A DNA stretch of 55,771 bases. Origin: a virus. Both the position numbers and the translations under genes were made by a program. The stretch spans positions 1-55,771 of the IMG/VR virus record IMGVR_UViG_3300045971_000477; one strand, written 5' to 3'. The first letter of the stretch is position 1. Each line of letters opens with the position of its first letter. The notes beneath the pieces were generated by a model. It was not told where the DNA came from and did no database searches. It saw nothing but the letters and a program-made list of their open reading frames with translations. This document shows, one piece after another, positions 49,815 through 55,771 of the stretch.

Positions 49815-51520
49815 TTCAAAATCTCCTGTATCCGGCTCCATTCCCCGTTCAGCTTGGGTGATTTCTCCGCCTCATCCACCAGTCGAGTCAACTCATCCAC
49901 CCTGTCCCGGGACAGTCCCTCGACCCGTGCCTTGACAGGTAACGTGCCGCCCGTGGGCACCGGATGCTGAAACTTCTGCGTCAGGTTGTCCCCGACGCCG
50001 TGATCCTTGCCTTTACCCAACCCTGACGCCGCTTGTTGCGCCTTCTCCGGGCTGGGATCGAGGATCTGGGTCGTGTCGCCCAGGATGCCCAACTGCCCCC
50101 GCACCAGCACCTTGTCGCCCTCTTCAGGCATCGCAACGCCCATCCTGTGATAGGTCTGCTCCGCAGGAACCGGCAGCGGGCAACTGCCAAGAATCGCCAG
50201 AAACTGGGCCTGCTCCATCGCCGTCATGGGCTTGCTGAAATCAACATCTATCTTGGGGCACTCACCAGTCTCCCCGTAGTTGACCATCAAAATGCTCTCC
50301 GCCAACTGCGACAGCGGCTCCGCTGCAATCCACTTGGCCAATCCTTCAATGCGGTCTGACCGAACTGTCATGTGGGCCTGACCCAAAGCGTAACTGCCCG
50401 ACCCGCCTTCCGTCCCGGTGCTCAGCGTCTGGCCCAGCATCAACAGTTGGCATTGCCTGTCGGCATTCTCCGCGAGTGCCCTCTGCGGATTGTCCGACCC
50501 AAGGGATGCAGGGGGACTCACGTTCAGGGTGGTCCCTTCAATGTGCCGGATAAAGCGATTGCCCAACCCCGCCTTGATGTTGGCATCAAGTGCCGCCAAC
50601 TCCTGCGGGGTGGTTCCGGGTCGGTAGGTCACATCCAGAAATGGACTTCCATAGTTCTGCGCCATCTTGGCCATCCATTCCCGGTTAAATACCACCGACG
50701 ACCAATACCAGGCAAGCGGACGCATGAATCCGGCCCCAAGCGTGCTGCCAGATGGTGAAAGGAACTGTCCGCATACGAACTTGCGAGCATCGGGTGTCTG
50801 ACCGACCTTCGCGAGGTTGAAATAGAGCCTGTTGTAGTTGTCATCGAAGACTGCCAAGGTGCCGTCGTTCGCAAACGTGAAGTGCCTCGGATGCACAAAT
50901 GCCGCACTACGCAGCAATCGCTCCCCGCCTTTCGGCTCTTCCCACATCAACTCTTCCATCATCAGGCCCATCGTGAAGGCTCCCGCCATGTGATAGACCA
51001 TCCCCTTGAATCCACGCTCGTCTGTGAACCGGTCAGGTTTCATGTTCTTGAAACACCGATTCACCAAATCTGCCTTCTCTTTCGCCTGCTTCGTGGGTTC
51101 CCTGCCCTCTTCAGCATAGGCCCGTGCCACATACTGCACGGATGACGCCGCATCCCGCAACTCATGGTCGCATTTGCGAAACATCGGCCACGAATCCTGC
51201 ATCAACAGATACAACTGATGCTGCTGCCACACGTCGCCACCCTGGGCGGCGCGAAGGATCATTGTAACCTGAGATGGACTCAGTTTACTGGGTAGTGCTA
51301 AATAAAACAGCTCTCGTGGATCATTCGTTATAGACCGATCCTCCAGGGGAGTGTCGTATTCTACGAGGGGCCTGTTCGGTGGATTGGTGCCAAACGGAGG
51401 AAGGATGTCTACTAAGCTTCTAGGCTTGTGCTTCTGCTCCACCTCTGTGTCTGAGGGGTGCCGCGGAATCCGGCCAGCCGTTGCCTTCACCACATTGATG
51501 TCGTAGCCGAATATCTTCAT
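49811..51520 (-). CDS. Portal protein (Mu gp29-like, DUF935)
   Basis: 569 residues. Recognised by SPSQVTMILRAAQGGDVWQQ, the central MKPDRFTDERGFKGMVYHMA region, GSPFLDVTYRPGTTPQELAA and the AHMTVRSDRIEGLAKWIAAE region, which correspond to the DUF935 portal family of Mu-like head modules. Forms the dodecameric channel for DNA packaging. Transcribed with the terminase and capsid genes. Confidence 0.9.
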   Translation of the reverse strand: MKIFGYDINVVKATAGRIPRHPSDTEVEQKHKPRSLVDILPPFGTNPPNRPLVEYDTPLEDRSITNDPRELFYLALPSKLSPSQVTMILRAAQGGDVWQQHQLYLLMQDSWPMFRKCDHELRDAASSVQYVARAYAEEGREPTKQAKEKADLVNRCFKNMKPDRFTDERGFKGMVYHMAGAFTMGLMMEELMWEEPKGGERLLRSAAFVHPRHFTFANDGTLAVFDDNYNRLYFNLAKVGQTPDARKFVCGQFLSPSGSTLGAGFMRPLAWYWSSVVFNREWMAKMAQNYGSPFLDVTYRPGTTPQELAALDANIKAGLGNRFIRHIEGTTLNVSPPASLGSDNPQRALAENADRQCQLLMLGQTLSTGTEGGSGSYALGQAHMTVRSDRIEGLAKWIAAEPLSQLAESILMVNYGETGECPKIDVDFSKPMTAMEQAQFLAILGSCPLPVPAEQTYHRMGVAMPEEGDKVLVRGQLGILGDTTQILDPSPEKAQQAASGLGKGKDHGVGDNLTQKFQHPVPTGGTLPVKARVEGLSRDRVDELTRLVDEAEKSPKLNGEWSRIQEILK

Positions 51521-51765
51521 GTGGTTACCTCCCCAAAAGAGGTTGCACCGTCACCGAATGACATGACATCAGACATCATCCATGCGGAACATACACCCGT
51601 TGCAACTGCAATGCAAATTATTTGTTTTGGCGTCGCTGCTGGCTCTGCGGTTGTGTCGAAGGTGCGGGTAATGGTGCCCAATGCCCACACACCCGCGTGA
51701 CCTTCCGCACAGTGGGCCTCAACTGTAGCCCATTGGGAAATGGGATCGGAGGATTCAAATAACAC
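51517..51765 (-). CDS. Uncertain small ORF upstream of the portal gene
   Basis: 82 residues if the first ATG is used, but then it overlaps the zinc-finger-like gene by about 150 bases in another frame. Its stop overlaps the portal ATG (ATGA), which suggests real translation, perhaps only of a short 3' part starting at ATG 51579 or 51576 (about 20 residues). Not recognised. Confidence 0.3.
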   Translation of the reverse strand: MLFESSDPISQWATVEAHCAEGHAGVWALGTITRTFDTTAEPAATPKQIICIAVATGVCSAWMMSDVMSFGDGATSFGEVTT

Positions 51766-51809
51766 AGGTCATCACTGTAATGCCTGCAACGCTCACATGT
51801 GTTCGTCAT
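51618..51809 (-). CDS. Small zinc-binding phage protein
   Basis: 63 residues from ATG 51809. CERCRHYSDDLCYLNPP at residues 5-21 and VCGHW near 43 give four Cys and His typical of a recurrent small phage protein between terminase and portal genes. The rest is Pro/Gln-rich. Function unknown. ATG is 7 bases after the terminase stop. Confidence 0.7.
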   Translation of the reverse strand: MTNTCERCRHYSDDLCYLNPPIPFPNGLQLRPTVRKVTRVCGHWAPLPAPSTQPQSQQRRQNK

Positions 51810-51816
51810 AAAATGA

Positions 51817-53808
51817 TTACTTTCCAAAAAACGCCTCGCCACCCGTGCTGTCGCCAAACTCCGCGTCGGAATGCACGAATTCCGATTCCCCCTGCGGGAC
51901 AGCCACCGGCGGCATTTCCGCATGGACCTGCCCAAATGCCCCGGTTACCTCGCAGAGCTTGTTTAGGGCACCAGAGGCAGCGTCGCACTGATCTTTCAAC
52001 CGCCCCACCGGGAACACCTCGATCTCATCCAGAAACTCCTCGTTCCACCTGCCCTTGAGCAGTTTCACGTTGCCCACACTCGCCTGCGCCGCCATCGGCT
52101 CAGCCCGCACTTCCTTGGCTCCCGTCACACGCTCTATCCGGCAATCGAACCCAGCAAGGTTCCGCACCGTCGCCTCCGCCGATTCCTTGCCACCACTCCC
52201 CGGCTCCTGCTCAACATACGTGGTCACTCGCCCATCATACCTCTGCGCATCCACTATCGCCATCCGCTTGATCAATGCCTCCCGCTCCACCGCCCCCAAC
52301 CGCTCCTTCACCACGTCAAGGATAACGAACATGCCCTTCTCTGTCCTGCCCATCAGCACCCCAGCAGTCCTTGCGCCCTTGCCGCCAAGTGTGCCCGCTT
52401 TATCGAAGAATCGCACCAGCCGCACAAACTGCGGCTCATACCCCAACACATCAAACCATTCCCTCTTGAACATGCCGCCACCCCTGGGTGCAGGCCGTTG
52501 CTGCAATTGCCCCGCCACATGGTGAATGCCCATGGTCTTCTCCAGACGCGTCACCATCTCCTCCGTGAATAGGTCCGGCCACAACAACTCCCCATCCTTT
52601 CCCCGGGGATCTTGAAAGCCCAGGCTGGTGGTCTTCATCCGGTCCGCCTCATACCGCATGGGCAGACAAATATGGTCCCACGTCCCTTTGCCCATCAAAT
52701 GACCCGTCAAATCCATCGTGTGCAACCGCTGCTGCACCACGATCTGACTCACCCCGCGACTCACACCACGGGTGCTGATCGTTCCGTCCCACCAGTCTAT
52801 CACGTTCTGCCTGTCCGCCTCGCTCTCCGCCTCCTTGGCGTTGTTCGGGTCGTCCGCGCAGTTGTGGGTCAGGATCCCGTTGGCAAAATAGTTGTGGTTG
52901 CCATCCACATTCAGGTTGTAGACATGCTCCGGGGCAGGGATCCCCTCAATGGATTCAATCAGATCATAACCGTGGTCGCCCACCACACCCGCACTCTTGG
53001 TTATCAGCACCATGCCCACCACACAATCCACCGCCGGGATGTAGGTTCCCTTGTTCGGAGCAAGGCTGACATATATCGGATGCTCCTCCGTGCATTCCAG
53101 CTTACGCCCTCCCCGCGTGGTTATCCGCACGCAGGCCCGCCCCACATGCTTCTCGTAGGCAAGTATCTGCCTCCACTCAACGGTTCCCATGGCCTCGTTC
53201 CACGTCGCCACACGCTCAGGCAGCCGGTTCTCCACCAATGGCCCAATGGGGACGTTTCCCTTCTCTGTCAGGATCAGTGTGTCCTTATATACACACACTA
53301 CGTCCGGATGCAACCCTGTTCCCTTGCCACCCACGCTCGTTGATAACCGCCAGCCACCTTGCGAGTTTTCAAACAACCCTTTCGTGTTCTGGTCGTCCTT
53401 GAATTTGATCGGCCAGTTGCTCTGATACCAGTCGCTAGATAATATATTCCTACACCTTACACTGTCTCTCATGGTTAGCCCATCACTATACGAGGCAAAC
53501 AGAAATCGCTTCGCAGGACTCTTCGCCCATACCCACGCAGGCCAAAACACGCACACCAACAAACTCTTCATCGCCCCGGGGGGCACGTTGATCAACAATT
53601 GCTTGATCTTCCCATCGTTCACCGCACTCAAATGATCGCACAACGCCCCAATATGCCAGTTGTCCCGATACTCCACGTCCGGCTCCACTATAGCCCACGC
53701 CTGCCGCACAAACTCATGGAAACTGTCCTCCGCCAATGACTTGAGTAACGCCTTCCTCCTGGCAATCAATGACGCCTTGCTGATTTCAATGTCTTTGGGG
53801 GATGTCAT
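51817..53808 (-). CDS. terL: Terminase large subunit containing a mini-intein
   Basis: 663 residues in the precursor. P-loop VPPGAMKS at 75-82, then GKGTGLHPDVV just before the intein. The Walker B motif reads DVV-CADDP only after removal of residues 172-316. The C-terminal nuclease part is present (RFFDKAGTLGGKGARTAGVL, VEQEPGSGGKES). After splicing the enzyme would be about 518 residues, the usual TerL size. It packages DNA into the procapsid. Overlaps terS by 4 bases. Confidence 0.92.
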   Translation of the reverse strand: MTSPKDIEISKASLIARRKALLKSLAEDSFHEFVRQAWAIVEPDVEYRDNWHIGALCDHLSAVNDGKIKQLLINVPPGAMKSLLVCVFWPAWVWAKSPAKRFLFASYSDGLTMRDSVRCRNILSSDWYQSNWPIKFKDDQNTKGLFENSQGGWRLSTSVGGKGTGLHPDVVCVYKDTLILTEKGNVPIGPLVENRLPERVATWNEAMGTVEWRQILAYEKHVGRACVRITTRGGRKLECTEEHPIYVSLAPNKGTYIPAVDCVVGMVLITKSAGVVGDHGYDLIESIEGIPAPEHVYNLNVDGNHNYFANGILTHNCADDPNNAKEAESEADRQNVIDWWDGTISTRGVSRGVSQIVVQQRLHTMDLTGHLMGKGTWDHICLPMRYEADRMKTTSLGFQDPRGKDGELLWPDLFTEEMVTRLEKTMGIHHVAGQLQQRPAPRGGGMFKREWFDVLGYEPQFVRLVRFFDKAGTLGGKGARTAGVLMGRTEKGMFVILDVVKERLGAVEREALIKRMAIVDAQRYDGRVTTYVEQEPGSGGKESAEATVRNLAGFDCRIERVTGAKEVRAEPMAAQASVGNVKLLKGRWNEEFLDEIEVFPVGRLKDQCDAASGALNKLCEVTGAFGQVHAEMPPVAVPQGESEFVHSDAEFGDSTGGEAFFGK
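52861..53295 (-). other. Mini-intein in terminase large subunit
   Basis: 145 residues (C172-N316 of the precursor). Block A is CVYKDTLILTEKG with nucleophile Cys1, block B is GRKLECTEEHPI with the conserved TxxH, block F/G is NHNYFANGILTHN ending His-Asn, and the +1 residue is Cys317. All elements needed for splicing are seen. There is no LAGLIDADG or HNH endonuclease, so this is a mini-intein. The site is the Walker B motif, a highly conserved host position as inteins prefer. Confidence 0.92.
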
Positions 53809-54383
53809 CGTGTGTTGTCTGGAGGACTGAGCTTGAGCAGTAACTCCACAGCCGCCAACGCCGCCCTCTTCTCCGCATCTCCCATCCCTTGCGGGATCTC
53901 CACCTTCTCATCCACATTCATATTCAAATTCGCGTTCATACTCACCTCCCTCCAAATCTCACCCCTCTTCGCCCTCAACCACGCCAACGCCGCCCCCACA
54001 TCCGGCGGATAATGCTCCACCGTGTCTATCCTGGTAGGCACCCCATTCAAATTCATGATCTTCTGACCCACCCTGTCATACCCCAATGCCCTCTTCAATA
54101 ACGCATTAACCACCAACCCGTCCGCCACCGACCGCCCATCCTCCAATGATCCCTGCAACTCCCTGCTGCCCAACACGGTGTCCTGAAACGCACTGGGCTT
54201 CATGCCCAACGTCTGCGCTATGTGCGCATCAGATAATCCCAATAACGCCAAATCCCGCACCCTGCGCGGATCAAGCCGCACCTCACACACCACCTCCAGG
54301 GCGTCTCGAGTCGACGTGAGATGGTCGCGGCGCATGGTGCCATTGCCCAAGTCCCGGATCTGATTCGGATATTTTTTCCGCAT
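53805..54383 (-). CDS. terS: Terminase small subunit-like protein
   Basis: 192 residues from ATG 54383. An upstream ATG at 54425 adds 14 residues but lacks similarity. A helix-turn-helix-like segment (LALLGLSDAHIAQTLGMKPS) is followed by ALLKRALGYDRVGQ and EHYPPDVGAALAWLRAKRG, the layout of small terminase proteins found next to this TerL type. It would recognise the packaging site, probably in or near the adjacent control region. Confidence 0.8.
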   Translation of the reverse strand: MRKKYPNQIRDLGNGTMRRDHLTSTRDALEVVCEVRLDPRRVRDLALLGLSDAHIAQTLGMKPSAFQDTVLGSRELQGSLEDGRSVADGLVVNALLKRALGYDRVGQKIMNLNGVPTRIDTVEHYPPDVGAALAWLRAKRGEIWREVSMNANLNMNVDEKVEIPQGMGDAEKRAALAAVELLLKLSPPDNTR

Positions 54384-54503
54384 TCTGATGTTTACGATAG
54401 CCCACAGGGTGGCGCGATGCAACAATGAAAAATTTTATGTGGGGTATGGAAAAGGGGGCTGATGGTGCTGTTAAAATGGACCCCGGGGGGTATCACAGCG
54501 GCA

Positions 54504-54536
54504 CATGATGCATGGGCGCCACGCCCATGCATCATG
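54504..54536. repeat. Perfect 33-bp palindrome
   Basis: CATGATGCATGGGCG and CGCCCATGCATCATG flank a 3-base centre. Lies about 120 bases upstream of terS. Candidate binding site for terminase, a repressor or an origin protein. Confidence 0.9.
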
Positions 54537-54818
54537 GGCAGATGGGATAGATGTGGGGACGATGGGCGCATAGCCCATATCCGCATATGCACCGGGACCC
54601 TTGTGCGGGGATCAGCAATATGGTGGGTGTGACCATGTCACGGGGTTCAATGATACACGGTCTATAGGTAAGGATCTGGGTTCTGGGTTTATGGGGGAGG
54701 GTGGGGGGAAAGCGGGCGGCGATCCGGGACCCCCTACCGCAATAAAAAGATACCCCGGGACGTGCCGGTCTGCAATGCACGCGAGCAGTCCGGGACATGT
54801 CAGGACGCAATGCAATAA

Positions 54819-54908
54819 GGAGCCGCGGCCACCGGAGCCGCGGCCACCGGAGCCGCGGCCACCGGAGCCGCGGCCACCGGAGCCGCGGCCACCGGAGCCG
54901 CGGCCACC
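54819..54908. repeat. Six perfect 15-bp tandem repeats (iteron-like)
   Basis: The unit GGAGCCGCGGCCACC is repeated six times with no mismatch. Each unit contains the palindrome CCGCGG. Unit length and perfect conservation fit iterons or an operator array. The short ORFs across it, coding Arg-Gly-His repeats, are not credible genes. Confidence 0.93.
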
Positions 54909-55069
54909 TATACTATATAGGGCGGCCCCTATTAACCACTGCATCAGGCCACTTTATTGTCATAGATGTTTGCTCATAATCACCAATAAAACCGGGCTTT
55001 TCTCATAAATCGTAAAAAAGTGTAAAATATTTGTTGCACTTTGGTGGGGACGTGGTAATGTTGGTTTGT

Positions 55070-55105
55070 CGATAGAAACGAAACAAACGATAGAAACGAA
55101 ACAAA
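55070..55105 (+). repeat. 18-bp tandem repeat in the leader of the next gene
   Basis: CGATAGAAACGAAACAAA occurs twice in a row, ending 4 bases before ATG 55110. The core GAAACGAAAC also occurs before the gene at 14974 (about 14948). Possibly a shared regulator or a translation-enhancing A-rich leader. Confidence 0.85.
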
Positions 55106-55109
55106 ATAT

Positions 55110-55373
55110 ATGATCACAGCAACGATAACGGACTACAGCGAATACGCGGTTTGTGTGGGTACCGATGAATCCAACTATGGATCCAGCTGCACCCGGGTGC
55201 AGGCGATTAAAATCGCAGACACCCTCGATGAACTGATTACCGGTGAGTTTCCCGGGATCAACGTGCGTAGGACTGACGAGATTGGAACCCCCACCCCCAC
55301 AACTGGTCCGGACTTGAGCGTGATCGAAAAGGTTGATAGCTGGGTTGCGAACAACTGGACCGCCGCGCTTTAG
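55110..55373 (+). CDS. Small hypothetical protein
   Basis: 87 residues, beginning MITATITDYSEYAVCVGTDE. Acidic, with an alpha/beta-like pattern, not recognised. The start follows ACAAAATATATG. It is the first rightward gene after the divergent control region, so it is probably early. Confidence 0.65.
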   Translation: MITATITDYSEYAVCVGTDESNYGSSCTRVQAIKIADTLDELITGEFPGINVRRTDEIGTPTPTTGPDLSVIEKVDSWVANNWTAAL

Positions 55374-55403
55374 GGCGAAAAACAATCAACTAAAATTCAA
55401 TAT

Positions 55404-55688
55404 ATGAAAACAAACGAAAACACAACACGCTGGGCAGGTATGTTGCTGCCATGCTGGAAGGCGTCATATACAACACGTAGTTCTCACGCAATCGTGGAAG
55501 CCAGGGTTGCAATATGGCAAATCTGCACAGATGCGACACTAGGGCGCGGGCATGGTGGCAATATTCGCGAAACCCTAACGGACACCTTTCGCATCATGCG
55601 CAGACGCGTGGACCCGCAGGATAGGCATGATTTCTCTATGTTTTGCAAAATCATGAGGACGGATATGTCTGCACTTTGGAAGTCATAA
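55404..55688 (+). CDS. Small basic hypothetical protein
   Basis: 94 residues, helical, with several Cys and Trp (ARVAIWQICTDATLGRG, TFRIMRRRVDPQDRHDFSMF). The leader CAATCAACTAAAATTCAATA matches those of the early genes at 3134-5243. Function unknown. Confidence 0.65.
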   Translation: MKTNENTTRWAGMLLPCWKASYTTRSSHAIVEARVAIWQICTDATLGRGHGGNIRETLTDTFRIMRRRVDPQDRHDFSMFCKIMRTDMSALWKS

Positions 55689-55689
55689 C

Positions 55690-55764
55690 ATGAAGTCAAT
55701 CACCCTTATTCTTCAATCCCTCGCGCTGGCCGCATTGGCCATAGCGATTTACATAATAGCATAA
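55690..55764 (+). CDS. 24-residue membrane microprotein
   Basis: Almost entirely hydrophobic after MKSITLILQ, so one transmembrane helix is expected. ATG is 1 base after the previous stop. No clear ribosome binding site; coupling to the upstream gene is likely. Such tiny membrane proteins are easily missed in annotation. Confidence 0.45.
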   Translation: MKSITLILQSLALAALAIAIYIIA

Positions 55765-55771
55765 ATATATG

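Larger units (their letters stand above)
54384..55109. other. Divergent control region between late and early transcripts
   Basis: No gene found in these 726 bases. It contains a 33-bp perfect palindrome (54504-54536), a smaller hairpin ATGGGC-GCATA-GCCCAT (54564-54580), six 15-bp direct repeats (54819-54908), the palindrome CCTATA-CTA-TATAGG (54907-54921) and an 18-bp tandem repeat (55070-55105). Promoters for both the leftward late operon and the rightward small genes should be here, and possibly the packaging site. None matches a consensus well. Confidence 0.65.

Noticed and set aside
54384-54470. Late promoter with TAAAAT as -10 on the minus strand
   Set aside because: No -35-like hexamer lies at a proper distance (nearest TTAACA is about 30 bases away), so I could not support it.
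54905-54925. T7-type promoter look-alike (ACTATATAGGG)
   Set aside because: It matches only the downstream end of the T7 class III consensus, the upstream part is lost in repeats, and no phage RNA polymerase gene was seen.
54601-55008. Arg-Gly-His or Pro-Glu-Pro repeat proteins over the 15-bp repeats
   Set aside because: They exist only because a 15-bp repeat is open in every frame. No ribosome binding site and no normal sequence outside the repeat.

Overview
The window looks like a complete or nearly complete genome of a tailed dsDNA phage (about 55.8 kb, GC-rich), probably a siphovirus. The last three bases are an ATG in the same AT-rich start context used by many other genes here, and they read in frame into the gene that begins at base 1. 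The sequence is therefore probably circular or circularly permuted. I found no integrase, excisionase, transposase or CI-like repressor, so a virulent lifestyle is more likely. The host is unknown. Asn/Thr-rich secreted proteins, a subtilase tail of a type common in Verrucomicrobiota, and many start sites without a Shine-Dalgarno sequence suggest a Verrucomicrobiota-like host. This is a weak inference.

Layout. 1-672 is a conserved phage gene of unknown function. 673-2780 is a 2.1 kb gene-free region holding a 62-bp TGCG microsatellite, nested inverted repeats, two copies of one operator-like dyad and pyrimidine-rich tracts. It is a candidate origin or control region. 2781-27187 (+ strand) is the early and replication half: small unknown genes, a beta sliding clamp, a ParB-like/DUF4326 fusion, a run of tightly coupled paralogous small genes (9420-13058), an SNF2-type helicase, a putative ssDNA-binding protein, a radical SAM enzyme, thymidylate synthase, a RecD/Dda-like helicase, a family A DNA polymerase, a C5-cytosine methyltransferase with a second long reading frame inside it, a VRR-NUC-like nuclease and a primase/SF3 helicase. 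A strong hairpin at 27190-27226 separates this half from the convergent late half.

54383-27294 (- strand) is one late operon: terminase small subunit, terminase large subunit interrupted by a mini-intein, Mu gp29-like portal, a gpI-like protease fused to a DUF5856-like domain, major capsid, head morphogenesis (Mu gpF-like), tail completion, tail tube, chaperones, tape measure, tip proteins and a 1467-residue secreted-type tail fibre with an SGNH hydrolase domain and YadA-head-like repeats. It continues with an adenine methyltransferase, a subtilisin-like protease, holin-like and lipoprotein genes, and a 1079-residue Cys-rich protein. No classical endolysin was recognised. 54384-55109 is a control region with a perfect 33-bp palindrome and six perfect 15-bp repeats, followed by small rightward genes to the end.

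Most striking: (1) a 1.1-kb overprinted gene inside the cytosine methyltransferase; (2) a mini-intein in the terminase Walker B motif; (3) an array of paralogous small genes whose conserved C-terminus KEVGK encodes the ribosome binding site of the next gene; (4) a tail fibre combining signal peptide, SGNH hydrolase and trimeric-adhesin-like repeats; (5) a phage sliding clamp beside a Leu762-type PolA; (6) two structured repeat-rich control regions.
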